Shown here piece after piece: positions 11,938 through 25,547 of a stretch of DNA of 64,000 bases. A model generated the notes under the pieces. The model did not search any database. It worked only from the letters and a program-made list of their open reading frames with translations, and was not told the origin of the DNA. The position numbers and the translations under genes were made by a program. Source of the stretch: Macrocystis pyrifera (Eukaryota; Sar; Phaeophyceae; Laminariales; Laminariaceae); contig JASSKH010000002.1 of assembly GCA_031763025.1 (NCBI GenBank), positions 1,046,929 through 1,110,928 on the forward strand, read 5' to 3'. Numbering within the stretch: the stretch's first letter is position 1; every line of letters starts with the position of its first letter.

Positions 11938-12009
11938 CTTGTAGCTGGTTGTGGTGCAGAGAAAGCTCTTCCAAGGCCACTAGCTTGGTCAGCTCAGACG
12001 GGATCGCCC
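11938..12009 (-). CDS. LRR exon 1 (first one recognised), one repeat
   Basis: A 72-base exon reading GAIPSELTKLVALEELSLHH then NQLQG, including the shared Gly codons at both ends. The acceptor is a clear CAG and the donor is a normal GT (GTGATG). The variable positions of the LxLxxN strand read S, H, H. The expected LTG ending is LQG here. It is the most upstream repeat I can see; a start exon was not found between 12,010 and the palindrome arm. No stop or frameshift. Confidence 0.8.
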
Positions 12010-13040
12010 CTGTGAATCAAGGAAAAACATCGAAAACGTCATTCGGGGACGGGTCAAACCGTGTTTCCAGCGCTAACACATTTTAGTACCCGCCGGCTAG
12101 AAAGAACCCAGAGCGATTACCTCGACTTTACTTCCCTTATGAAGATGTGCATACCTCCGACACCCATTGAAAAGTAGCTGTGTTAGCACTTACTTAAGGG
12201 ACTGGTTCTTGCGAGGTTCGTTCGTATAGGAGGACCGCTGGTACACTAGCGTTAGTAGACAAGGCTTGGTTGAACAGTACGTCGTTTCGGAAGACGCACA
12301 ACATCTAATACTTCTTTCCCAAACACCACCAGATAAACCACAAGCAAACCAGGCGCCTATTCCAATTGTAGAACCACCATAAGATGGGAGCGATTGCAGC
12401 ACGTAACACGTGTGAATAAATGGGGAGTTCAAAATAGTTAGTTAGGTCATACATAATATAGTATCCGGCTGAACATCAGTCTTCAACGAAGGAACGCTAA
12501 TCTCAATTCAATTCAATGGGTTCAAGAAACCCATGCTAAACGTTGACATAACAGTCTGCCGTCCTCGACGAGAAACCCCACTCTATATCCAATCTAATAG
12601 CCTTGGAGACCCCAAGCTCCAGGGTGACACCAGGAAACACTCTGCGAGCCTTTGCGAAAGTAGGAGATTTTGAACTTCTGTGCAAAACCGAGGAGGCGCA
12701 TTTTAGTTCTGGCAGCAGTAGAGTTAGCGATCTCCTCTGATAGGTATCCTTGCCTGATGAGGCGTTCCTTGGTAGAATTCGCACGTTGAGGCCAACACGT
12801 TTACCGCTGACGGGGCACACGAAGTGCTTTTGAGGCTTGCTACGATAGGGTTAACTCTAGTTCTTGCCGAAACGAATACGATTGACGGGGGCTCCATATC
12901 TCATTATCGTTATAGTGCCATTAGCGTGTTGTGCATGTTACCCGCGATCTGTCTGAAGGCGTTGGGGATGTTCGACGGTTCGCACCTTTAGCTTTCCCCA
13001 AAGCAGTTTTTTGGGTGCGACTGCGATGTACAGGTCCCCG
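12010..13040. other. Region between the first LRR exon and the palindrome arm
   Basis: About 1 kb with no gene recognised. It may hold upstream exons of the ROCO gene. A 94-codon minus frame at 12,536-12,820 shows no known motif. There is no detectable match to the palindrome arm because the right arm runs off the window. Confidence 0.4.
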
Positions 13041-13504
13041 AGTAAGGATCCAAGAAAAATCTGGGATATACAGGTCCCGCGTACAGTGCGAACAAAACAT
13101 TTTTCAGGTATGTTCGTTGTGAGCACGTTTTACGGGCGCATGCTATAGTCAAAGGATGCAGCACATATTTCTGAGGACTCCTATTCCTCAAGGAGCGCTA
13201 TACTGCACACCCAAATATTCATCAGGTGATCACACCGAACTTCATGACCACCAATGCCATGGTCTACTACAGGAAATTTGACCAGAAGAGGTGAGTGCTA
13301 CGATACTGCTAGTACCTGTATTTTATGATGTTGCTCAGTTTACCTTGAGGAGCCCATACCTCGCCCAAAAGGGACCTTTGACAAACCTTATGGCTCATAT
13401 ATAAGGGTGTAACGAAATACGTTCCAAGACAGACGAGATGTCAGGTAGCTCCTTAGATGAGGTTTTCCGTAAATCAGGTCAAACATGGTCCCAACCCGTG
13501 CTAC

Positions 13505-13614
13505 TACGGGGGTCCATAGTTAATAAGAATAACCAGGTACCGTATAAATAAAAACCTATATCTTTACCTATTTTTACTAACAATATTTATCCCTATTTAC
13601 TACGGTCCCCCGCA
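13505..13614. mobile_element. TACGGGGG MITE, copy 2 (left arm)
   Basis: Inverted ends TACGGGGGTCCATAG and the complement. The left end is partly eroded (AATAAGAATAACC in place of AATAGGACC). Its partner at the mirrored position of the right arm is 63,458-63,552, so it predates the arm duplication. Confidence 0.8.
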
Positions 13615-13940
13615 ATACCATATTTGTTTTGCAGCACGCGTTAAGCATTGGTAAACACGAACAGATTACCAACGACACTGGGTAGGTCCTCGGCTAAGGA
13701 GGCCCATTCGTCCGACGGTTTTCCTCCTATCGTATAACACAACCGCTCGGTCGGCACTTACGACGTACGTTTCGTTGTATGCCTTGCTTCCAACGGAGGG
13801 GTGAACATGACTTCGGCATGACCTAACAAGGGGTCGCGTCGTAAGCTTCGTGCGCTGGTGACGAAACATTCACTCATCAGAAAACATACATGGTATCGCA
13901 CGTTGAAAAGCTAAACGTCAAGAGCTATCATACTCACTAT

Positions 13941-14043
13941 TACGGGGGACCATAGTAAATAGGACCAAATATTGTTAGTCAAAATAGGTAAATATATATG
14001 TTGTTGTGTGTGCCATAGGTCCTATTTACTATGGACCCCCGTA
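13941..14043. mobile_element. TACGGGGG MITE, copy 3 (left arm)
   Basis: Nearly perfect inverted ends of about 26 bases, flanked by TAT and ATA. The mirrored partner is 63,028-63,130. Confidence 0.87.
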
Positions 14044-16423
14044 ATAGGCCTCAACACTCACCGGAAAGTTGAGTTGACACGATGAATAGCTCCCTCAAGT
14101 ATGTGAGGCTGCAGACCTCAGAAGGAAAAAACGCCTACATTGCGAGACAATCATAAGAACGTCGAGATCGAGACAAAAAAATTAGAAACACGACCGCAAA
14201 TATAACACGTTGATGGCGATGTGTTTGGACAGACAGACGCTGCGGCAAGTCTGGCTGTAAGGCTCTCTGAGGGCATCTCCGGACAGAGCGTCCAATCTGT
14301 CCACGGTAGATCGAAACCACATCAATTGACCAACCGCAAGTAGTGGCATTTGTTTATGCTACCTTGGTGATACTGGTCAGTTGAAACATGTTTGGTTGAC
14401 GGAATTTCCGCAGGCTGCGCCAATCGTGCACACCGCGTTTCGCGAGAGCATGCCATAAAAAGAGGGAAACCACTATCTCACCACCCCCACAGGCCGAAAA
14501 AAAAAAACCGAAGGGTTTTGATAACTGAGCAAACTACCCATGTTTTATTTTGCCATTCTTTCTTGCTTTGGTTCAAGTCATTCCATCGCTGTCTGGGAAA
14601 CAATGTGGTTCCCCGTGATACTCAGTTTTGTTTTTTGTCGTGTACTCGTACCCCAATAATTATACGCTTATGACGCGGTAGAGATGTACCCTAGGCTCCT
14701 TGCGTGCTAGTCATGAACATATTTTGGAGCGGGAGTCGCATTTTCTGCGACAGCACACAACACGAGCCGATCCCGGCTCCTCAAAAAACCATCTCCGCGT
14801 CACTCCGCTAAGCAGCATTGCCGTACCGTCGAATGGCATGCGAGATGATCTCACAGAGCTCAATGATCCCACGGCGACCCGAATGTAGTATAGCGTAACC
14901 TCATGTTTTGTAGGGCGTTCAGAAACATCACCAAACATGTCTAGGTACACAAACGTACTACAGTAGGGGACACCTAAAAACAAATTGGAAACGGGCAGCA
15001 AGAAATAAAAAATTGAGATTTGCCGAACTTAAAAACTCCGATATCGTCCTACCGAAGTTAGAGAGAACAATGCAACCGTACTCAAGAAAGTAATGCAGCC
15101 GGGGCCACCCATCCTGTTTTGTTTTCCATTGACCTGCGCGGTATTTGTCTCGCCATCTCTGTGATATCGTCCACCAAAAGACATGAAATACTTCGTGTAT
15201 CACTGCATGCTTACCACGAAGGTCATTGCCGATAGAAAGGCTGCCGAGGTCTCCGCTTTTCTGCGACCGCAACTTCAAGACTCGGCCGTCTCCGACCCCG
15301 GTTACCCCGAACCAGGTGCTGAGGTCGGAAGAATTCTTCCGCCACCCGTCTTGATTGGCCCAGGACTCCCCGCCCGTCGTCCGGTATATTGCATGAAGAG
15401 CGGTGCGGTCCGATCGTGCGGAATCTGATTAAAAAAACAGGTCCAAATTTGCACGCGGCGCTGAGATTATATCCCCTTTTCAAGATGGACACTTCTGGAG
15501 GGCAGATGCATATTTCCTGGTGTCTGTGGTCCGCAAGATTCTACAGTGGGTTTTACCCGCCGGTACCTGTGTGCATGACACGGCTCATGCAGACAGGTGT
15601 ATTGTGGGTGGGATCTGTATCATGGACCCGCGCTGCGATTAGGGTAGCTCCTAATTGTGTTGAAACTCCTCCCTTAATTACAGTGTCGGAGCTCTAAACC
15701 TCATCACACAAATTGATTGTGAGAAGAGCTAAGCGTCAAACCGGATGAAAATCCGAAACCCTACCGCAGATATATAACCAAAAACCATGTCTGCGATATA
15801 ACATGAACGGTATTTCAACAATACTGTAGTATTCTGTCTCTCTACCGTGGATCATTTAATGTAAGTATTGGATTGGATGAGGCTTCCTGCGGCGGGTAGG
15901 AGCTCTCGTCTGATACTTCCCCCCGCGCTTAGTAAAGTGGCGACTCACATACTCTGTACGGGGTTAACACCTGTAAATGATCTGGGTATATGAGCCCAAG
16001 AATGCTAGTCCTACTGCCCGGTGGGTGGGATGGTCTCAAGACATGGCGCGACCCTCTCTACTCCCGAGGTTTCGGGAGTGAAAGGAAGAAGTGACCTCGC
16101 TTCGATACAAATTCCGAGACATTTCGATATCATCCATGGTTCCATTATTTGTGCCAAATTTGAGTCCGTGAATTAGATCGTCATTTTACTGTAGTATTAT
16201 GTCTCTCTACCGTGGATCATTTAATGTAAGTATTAGATTGGCTGAGGCCTACTGCACCGGCCTGTGGTCCCGCCCATACTTCGTTATTTCATATTGCCTT
16301 TATAGTTAACCGCTGGTCCGGGGCAGAGCTATCTCACCCAAACTTCTATAACCTGACCTCAGCCCTTTCCCGCACACGCCGCAAAGTCCTTTCTGAACTC
16401 TGGCGACAATGGTAGTTTGCTAT

Positions 16424-16526
16424 TACGGGGATCCATAGTTAACGGGACCAAATTTTGTTGGTAAAAATAGGTAAACATATAGGTTTTTATGTATACCATA
16501 GGTCCTGTTAACTATGGACCCCCGTA
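16424..16526. mobile_element. TACGGGGG MITE, copy 4 (left arm)
   Basis: A subtype with GTTAAC in place of TTTAC in its ends (ATAGTTAACGGGACC). The mirrored partner at 60,904-61,004 carries the same GTTAAC variant, which confirms that both descend from one insertion. Confidence 0.87.
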
Positions 16527-18259
16527 ATAGACTTCAACGATGGTTTCATTGAGGAGCCCGATCAGTGAGAAATACTTCGACCAAACGAGCGCTACCTGTA
16601 TCGTAGCACGTCTTGTTAGATATTTTGTAACGGTAAATCATGACTGCGCGACATATGATAGGATTCACATTAGATGATCTAGATCGTGTGCGCACTCTTG
16701 ATACTGTCGGTTTGTCGACGCGCATGCTTCTCCCAAGGCGTGGACTGATGTGGGTGAAGACAGAGCTATTTTTTCGAGGCTGCTGACATGATGACAGCAC
16801 AGGGACTAAATATCTCTCCCCCAAAAACTGACTTCGTGGAAAAACGGACGCTGTAGACCTCGGCTAGTCATAGTTGTTGTTTGAAGAGGACGTGAACTAA
16901 CGTCAAATTAGCGATAAAGGGTATCAGTTCATAGCGCCCTTAAGGATGCCCCCCGTCATTCACAAATATTCCGGTTCAACAATGCTACCTCTATCGTAGC
17001 ACGAGTCCATAGTAGGGGTGGGTAAACAACGTGTCGTGAAGGAGTCATTACCTTGTTCCCGCGCAGGGTACGGCGAGGGAAACGGCTTCGAAGCACTGTG
17101 CGTCATCCAAGGAAAAAAACATGCTCGGCGGCATGCGGCTGAATAAACCCCAACCCTGATGAAACCAAGCAGTTACGCCGTTAGCAGTATTGCTTAACGC
17201 CAATTGTTGGGAACCCTTGCCGTCAATCACACCACTAAATCAACTTCATCTGACATGTTGGCCGGGAGTTTCCGCGTGACGACGACATACCTCGAGAGCT
17301 ACGACCTCGCTGCTGCACGGGAACCCTCATGCCAAGGCGTATGGGTACGCTCGTCAATTTTACGTACAGAAAAAATTCATTCCATCAAAAGCCTCAACCG
17401 ATAGGATAGGAGCTCACCTGTGTTCGTCATCATTGATGTCGATGTTCGCCAACGTATTATCAGAAATGGTAAGCTCGATTGACAGTTCAATTCGTCTTCT
17501 GTCAATCAGAAATTAGGGCGAGGGCAAACAAGCGGGCAGTAGGGAAAACGTCCTGTGAAGCCTATGAAACCATAACAACAAACGAAACGATGGCATTGCC
17601 TTGACGGGTTATACTTTTATCGATCTTGTCTCCGGCAAAGCGGGCGTCTTCGCGTCGAAAAACTGCTATCTTAGTTGTTCGTCGTAGCAGACCTTCACGA
17701 GCTGTGCTTTGGTTTGGCTTGCACGACCGAGGTCAAGCGCCTATCACTCACGGCAAATGCGGGCGCTTCAACTGAGTCTGTTGACTACATAGCACTACTT
17801 GCTAGACCACTCAGCCAGCGCAGACTGAGTGATCTAGCAGGCAGTGCAAATTACGACCTGTTTATGAGAGCGTGGCTCTAGGCACCAGTAGCGGTTTGCG
17901 AGGAACGGGCCCCGGAGATCACTGTTACGTAGTCGACCAGATTCCACGAACTCTAAAACATACATATTTTATTATGCAGTACCATCTGCAGGACCACTCT
18001 GTCAGCACTGCTGTTAATAGACAATTTAGTCGGCTCTGACTGAGTGTTCTATATCATTATTACTAGCAGGTACCGGTAGTGTTCTATAATCAACGCAGTC
18101 AATATTTATCCTGCATGTCTGGACGCCCATTCTGAAGCTTACTGTCTCAACTGACATACTTCCGCATATGTGCTCCTGAAAATTATTTTACAATATACTT
18201 CAAAATCAACATTATGAGTCTAACTCTGTTTTTAGTTGTGTAAGAAATAGTGGTTTTGT

Positions 18260-18560
18260 TTGTTTTGTCTCGTTATTTTTGCTTCTCTGCCACATCCCCT
18301 GGGGAAGGCACGGATTTTTATTTTTTTCTCTTTTGATTGGTTGTCTTTCTTATGTTTTTTTTTCTTCTGTCGTGCTTGCCGTATCTAGTATGATGGCATG
18401 TTCTTTGCGTTGTCTACTCTGCACAACGTTGTGCTCAGATATCTCTGTGGCGTAGTTTTGTGACCACTAAACTTGTATTTCTCACTAGGATTGAAGAATC
18501 TTCACGGACACTGGTTGTGCTGGATGCCAAAGGGTTTAGTGCGAAGAACACACACGCACT
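18260..18560 (+). repeat. Dispersed repeat R1, left arm
   Basis: The recognisable core is a stretch with TGTGGCGTAG, TTTTGTGACCAC, AGGATTGAAGAATC, CGGACACTGG and TGTGCTGG. It is preceded by a T-rich tract and a CTGCCACATCCCCTG-like block. An inverted copy lies at 20,130-20,470, so the two bracket about 1.6 kb inside the arm. Right-arm partners are at 58,930-59,240 and 57,000-57,350. Confidence 0.7.
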
Positions 18561-18992
18561 CACCGTAGTCCATATGTTATTGAATGTGTACCCCTGGCTA
18601 CACTCAGTTTATAGTTTTGTCAAAATCGGTTGTTGGGAAGCTATCGAGCTCCGCAAAGTGAATACCATCGAAATCGATAGTTTTTACAGCTGTCGCACAT
18701 ACAAGTTGTAGCCTTACAGTGTCCATCAACAATATACACCGAACAAGGAACCTCAATACGATTGAGCCGCCGATAAACGACATTCTTCCAGAACATACGT
18801 TGGGAACTTCGTGCTCTTTCCCCTGTTCAACACCTCACTATCGGCTTTGGTGCCATAGTCTAAACCCATCAATCGCGCTGTATGACCGATAGTACACGTT
18901 CTCGAATCGAGAGTAAACTAAATTTTGCCGTGTGGATACTAGAGCGTGGCCCAGCAGGTCGGTGAGCGAGTCTTGCGGGGATACTGACTAAA

Positions 18993-19304
18993 TTATGATT
19001 TTTCGGGGAAACGGGTGCCGTTACGGGAAAATCGTGAGGTTTGGCTAGTACAGCTCAGTACGTAGCGATTTGTTCGTTCGCAACGTATATGGGCATAAGT
19101 GTGACTGCAAGAGGGGGAAGTAAACAGCTTGGCATGGGCACTAACAGTGACGGACATTCCTTTCGCACAGGATTGCCATCGTCCATCGTCGCTGCCGCAA
19201 AGAGCACGTTGAGATGGCACAGAAGTGCACTGGGTTTTCGAAAAACGTGTTTTCGAAAGAAATCCACTCGACCAGATGTTTCCGAACACGCTTTGTTCGG
19301 TCAA
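18993..19304 (-). pseudogene. Left-arm copy of a Cys-rich open frame
   Basis: A 103-codon minus-strand frame that pairs with the frame at 58,186-58,482 of the right arm. Two of the cysteines of the right-arm version are replaced here (C to R in the first CxxC pair, C to S in the second). If the frame ever encoded a zinc-binding protein, this copy has lost the site. It may equally be non-coding. Confidence 0.25.
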
Positions 19305-20129
19305 TTCTAGAGATATAGGGCGTCTCGGAAAACAATCGCATCCCTGTGCGAACTATACGCATAGCCCCCGACGTCGGAGAGAGGGTGCGAAAAATTCACC
19401 CATAAAATATAGAGTTTCGCGAAGCTCTCAACACGGTTTTCTTCCGAAAACACTTTTATCGGCAACGACAACACTCACCGTGTGGAAAATCGTGGAGCTG
19501 AAAACGGACAGCAACGCCGGGTGACGCGAAAGCGCCCTAAGGATTTCCCTGGTCGTATGATGTAAGTCGAGGTAGCCAGTACGGAGGTGTAGGATGCGAG
19601 AGTCACGCCGCTAACAAACCTTGTTATTTTGGTTTGATTTGTGTTTCATTTTTGATGACAGCGAACACCACGACTTGGCTGAGACCTTTGCTACCGTAAT
19701 ACTCGGGCTTTGAAGCCCTAAGACGTTTCACTGACGGGGATCCTCATCCGAGTAGGCATTCAACACCAAGGGATCCGACGTGTTTCTTACCTACGTCATC
19801 GTCTAATTATGTTTCAGAGTTTCTCGTACAATGTTCACCTCATCGTGAACTCGTTCTTGCTTCAAATTTGTAGGCCGTGTATTGCCGGTCATCAACAGTC
19901 GTGTCTGAGCGTACACACCAGATTCGAGCTGGTACACGCGCTAGTCGCTAACACCTAGTAAATACTGCGATGACGCAGGCTACAGTAGCAGTCGTAGGGG
20001 TTGCTGAAACTGTTGTTTGGCGGGTCTCCGCCTGAAAAGCTCTACCTCATCCACAACCCGACGAGAAACACATGAAGGCGAACAAATCCCTGTTCTTGGT
20101 CAACCATGTGTGTGTTATTCATGTTAAAC

Positions 20130-20470
20130 GATTCCTTCTGCGCGTCGACACCCAGCACAACCAGCGTCCGTGCCGATTCCTGCATCCTACAGTGATACTG
20201 GTACAAGCTATGTGGTCACAAACTAAGCCACCTAAAAGCACATTCCAATTGTGCAGTAATGAGCAGAGTAGACAATGCAATGTCATGTTGTCGTGTATTG
20301 GATACAACAGGCATGACGAACAAACATCTTCTACGAAAAAGACAAAACAAAGCAACCAAAAGAAACGAATCGAAAGGAAAAAGGAAAGAGGAGAGCACAG
20401 GGGATGTGTCAGACAATACATGACAAGCTCAACAAGCAAATATACGATTACATGTAGTCAAAGCAAGACT
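20130..20470 (-). repeat. Dispersed repeat R1, second copy in left arm (inverted)
   Basis: Reverse complement of the R1 core with the T-rich tract, seen here as an A-rich tract of AAAGAAACGAATCG type. It forms an inverted pair with 18,260-18,560. The mirrored copy in the right arm is 57,000-57,350. Confidence 0.7.
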
Positions 20471-20524
20471 AAGAAGCAAGGGGAATAACCGGCAAATCGA
20501 AGCACAAAAATCAAACACCCTCTA

Positions 20525-20725
20525 TGCAGCCGCGGCAGATTTTGGGTGCGAATGGCATAAACAGGTTTTACCTACTGGCTGGTCTGGTACTTTTCTATAC
20601 CCTGTCTGCCGTCTCCGTCGTGGTTTTGTCAACATTTTGCCACCCCTGGCGAGGATGCGTCAGATAATACGAAACATGCACAGCAGACTCGTCATCCACC
20701 CACGCTACAGTGCAAGACTCCTGTC
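20525..20725 (+). repeat. Dispersed repeat R2
   Basis: Contains GTCTGGTAC, GAGGATGCGTCAGA and CTCGTCATCCACCCACGC in this order. Related copies lie at 25,548-25,750, 41,300-41,505 (inverted), 53,752-53,835 (partial), 55,658-55,855, 55,975-56,080 (partial) and 56,760-56,945 (inverted, the mirrored partner). Function unknown. Confidence 0.7.
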
Positions 20726-21844
20726 ACGAGGCCAGGATACAAGAAAAACTAAAAGGCAGCAATAAGAACAACACGGAGCGTCAAACGGAAACAAAAAACG
20801 AAAAAGAGAAAAAAAAAAAACCAGTCGTTGGCAGCACGAGCGACACAGACATGTCCCATTTATTGTTGATAGTCGGCCTCGGCCCTTGCTATCCTGCCTG
20901 CTGTCTCCTTCACACTTTCGTCCACAACGGCAAATCAATGTTCAATTGCTGTTGCACATATATGATAACGTCGTCTCCAGGATAGTTCGTAGAATAATGA
21001 TGGGCGGGATGCAGTTTGTTTTAAACAGGTGTGCAGGTAATACATCCGAGTGTTATTATTGTTTCGTTCTTGCGCCACTCTCCTAGGCACTTCCAGGAGG
21101 GGAACCTTGTATATATATTATTAATAGTATTTTTTCAAGTACTTGTGTTGATGTATTGATGACTATCTCCCATCAACCATCACCAATCATGGTACTGCAT
21201 AAAATTCCCTCGAACCTAGGCATAACCACTGCTGTTGAGAAAAACAGGCTGAGATATACATCGATCCAAGAAAATTAGTTAAAATGTTAATAATCGAAAT
21301 CCAGTGCGCTGCGAGGAACCGGTACTACCGTTCAGGTATACGATCCCGTACCAGATGAGAACCTACTAAAAACCAGGCACTTATCCGCGCTACGGACACC
21401 CGAACAGAGAAGGCAGACGAAACCTCTGCACAACCGTTTGGGTGGAGCGGGCGACAACCGATTTCCCACTCACATCGAGGACAAGAGGACACGACAACAG
21501 CAGAAAGGGTCCGATCGTTATATACGACGCACACAGCTTCAACCAGGTAAACGACACTTCCTTGTTAGTGTCTGGGGAGCTGTGCTAGCGCCGCGTGTGC
21601 GAACTGAGCTCCGCCCATGTTCCTTGTCCTGTTTGGTTGTTGTCATACACATGCATTCATAACGACATGTGATGAGCGTGATAATTGCTTTTCTGCCCTC
21701 CGCTCGTGACTTTTAGGCGGGAAGTACCATCGATCCCCGCTGCTGGTGTTTGTGTTCGAGTTTTTCCTAACATTCGTACGCACGTCTAAACTTTGTTAGC
21801 CGGTTGAGATACGACTGCTGTACACTACTGCTGTCCTAAAAAAA

Positions 21845-22240
21845 AAACCTGACTATACTGGCAAAGTCTCGACAACTGGAATCTCTTCTGCCGCAGTGTT
21901 TTTTTTCAATATATTTTTCGTTTATTTGATCAGCTACGAACGTTTCTATTGAACTAAAAATTTGAAGGGCAGATACCAGGCTCCTTGGTGAACTCCCATG
22001 TTCTCTTTCGGCAGTCGGGGGGAACTTTGTCGCTGAAGTTTGAAAATAAATTTGGTTCCAGGCGCTTGAATTTTTGGTTTCTCGACATTTTTTTTTTCCT
22101 GCTGCAGAACGAGCTGCAGAACGAGCTCGAGCAGGGGGAACACAGACCTAGTTAGTGATTGATATGTATTTATATTTACTCACGCTCACATACCGATGGA
22201 TATAGAAATTGTGCTCCATTGTTATCTCGCTGCTCTCTCC
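21845..22240. other. Segment present in the left arm only
   Basis: About 400 bases interrupt the homology to 42,870-43,797. It contains T-runs and a short direct duplication (CTGCAGAACGAG twice). No inverted ends or target duplication were recognised, so it could be an insertion here or a deletion in the right arm. Confidence 0.5.
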
Positions 22241-22579
22241 AAGGGCACAGCCACAAGGTAAAATACCGAGGCCAGCGCACTACGTGTTGTCTGTCTGGGC
22301 ATCTGGAGAGAAAACGGAGTTCTTCGGTATGCTTCTACTGGCGCAAGCAAGACCACGCGAGGCGAGTTGTGTATACAGCTAAATGCGAGTACGTACCACA
22401 GCAGAGACGCGTCATTGGCATCCAGTATGCAGAGTAGACAACGCAATTCCCGTATCCTCAACAAGGAATTACATAAAGAATGCGCGTATAATTACTGAGG
22501 TCGCGCCTCATTACCACCAATTACTAGAACATTAGTGACGAAACAAATCAGATTTTGGACGCATGTGGCACGCTTAATG

Positions 22580-24462
<1,883 letters not shown>

Positions 24463-24554
24463 TAGGCACATTTTTTTTCACCGGAATTTCATGTACATAA
24501 CACCGCTCGTGGGGCGCATTTTTTACTTGGTTTTATTATTACATTAGATTTAGG

Positions 24555-24690
24555 GTTGGGGTATACCTGATGTTGGCATTTGCCCCTTGTAAAATTCAGT
24601 AAAAGTGGGATGTAGACGAGATGTATTACGCAGCTCGCAAAGTTGGTTATCAACTACTTTATTAGTCGAACATACAGCTGACGTATATTC
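24555..24690 (+). repeat. Dispersed repeat R4, copy 1
   Basis: Similar to 27,465-27,560. Shared blocks are CTTGTAAAATTC, GACGAGAYGTATTACGCAGC, CAAAGTT, TATCAACTA, AGTCGAAC and CAGCTGACGTAT. Function unknown. Confidence 0.65.
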
Positions 24691-25216
24691 ACAATTTAAA
24701 AAATGCCCCGTTATCATACTGGATACAAAAAACACACAACATACATTGTCTTCTTGCTCATACTTTTTGGTCCTGCTTGTATTGTTGTGTTCTCGTACCC
24801 GGTATACCCTGCCTGGCATTTCACTTGCTTGACACTTGAATTTGCGATTATTTATTAATTAATCTATTTTTACTTTTTGGTCTCGCTCTGTCTCACACTC
24901 TGTGACCACGCAATCAGTAGGATGGCGGTAAGGAATCAGGACGGACACTGGGTGTGCTGATGAAGCTGGGTAGAAAGGACGATTTAATGTGAAGGCAACA
25001 ACAATAACAACAACAACAACATCCTGTCGAAAGAGAGAAAACAAGAAAAATACCCGTTATACAAACAAATCAAGAAAACTAAACAACTGGACAAAGAGTA
25101 AAAGGGAAACTAAAGAAAAAAAAACTGTCGAGCCTCTCCGCACGGGATGTGGTAGATACGTGACCCTTTCTCTGAGTGATGCAGTCCTGCTTTAGGAACA
25201 ACCTATTCTAATTTAA

Positions 25217-25300
25217 CCGTTGCCGCAGTCTCGTTTTGTGGACAAATCACTTGGAATTAGACTGGTTTGTCCCCAACTCGGGACTGCGGTACTAAAGGGG
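25217..25300. mobile_element. TTAA-flanked hairpin MITE (family 2), copy 1
   Basis: An 84-base imperfect palindrome (CCGCAGTCTCGTTTTGTGGAC against GTCCCCAACTCGGGACTGCGG) sits between two TTAA tetranucleotides. TTAA duplication is the hallmark of piggyBac-type elements. The mirrored place in the right arm (about 41,730-41,760) lacks the element, which gives an empty site. Confidence 0.75.
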
Positions 25301-25345
25301 TTAAATGTGTTTTGCCCCCCAAAAGGGTTAAAAAAAACAAGCTAT

Positions 25346-25448
25346 TCCGGGGGACCATAGTAAACAGGACCTATAGTACACACAAAACCTATATATTTCC
25401 CTTTTTTTAACAACAATATTTGGTCCTATTTACTATGGTCCCCCGTGA
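25346..25448. mobile_element. TACGGGGG MITE, copy 5 (left inner arm)
   Basis: Same family. The first bases are TTCCGGGGG through mutation. Mirrored partner 41,597-41,701. The centre has AACAACAATATTTGGTCC like the partner. Confidence 0.85.
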
Positions 25449-25547
25449 TCAGTAAGCAACACCACTGCACACGTGGACATAGTTCAACAGAGTAATACTC
25501 AAGCCCACGGAAAACATATCAGGCGGACCGAAGCGCAAATCACCCTT

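Larger units (their letters stand above)
909..12009 (-). other. ROCO-type LRR-GTPase gene, central part (single-LRR exons joined to Roc domain)
   Basis: Six separate minus-strand stretches of 69-72 bases each encode exactly one leucine-rich repeat of the type GSIPPELxxLxxLxxLxLxxNxLTG. Each follows an AG acceptor, starts with the last two bases of a Gly codon and ends with the first base of one (phase 1). The last LRR exon joins in phase to an exon that carries the linker and the Roc P-loop GSSRAGKT. ROCO proteins are multidomain GTPases. In Ectocarpus, LRR-ROCO GTPases with one LRR per exon have been proposed as pathogen-receptor candidates that vary by exon shuffling. Introns here are about 0.5 to 3.5 kb. 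N-terminal exons above 12,009 and the rest of Roc and COR below 909 were not recognised. The exons are intact, so I lean to a real gene over a dead one, but expression is unproven. Confidence 0.8.
13041..20996. repeat. Left outer arm of giant interrupted palindrome
   Basis: Reads, in reverse complement, like 56,475-64,000 over its whole length. Anchors that match by eye are 13,062-13,250 with 63,790-63,960, 14,135-14,320 with 62,750-62,940, 15,183-15,500 with 61,620-61,850, 17,048-17,230 with 60,271-60,456, 18,460-18,715 with 58,766-59,020, and 20,072-20,488 with 56,973-57,392. Similarity looks like roughly 85-90 percent with small indels. No conserved protein family was recognised in it. The short frames common to both arms differ at non-synonymous and synonymous sites alike, so they are probably not coding. 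The left end of homology here is set by the window edge of the other arm. Confidence 0.9.

Noticed and set aside
18460-18711. 83-codon frame conserved between both arms (18,460-18,711 and 58,766-59,020)
   Set aside because: Differences between the arms fall on all codon positions and change many residues. The similarity reflects arm duplication, not selection on protein.
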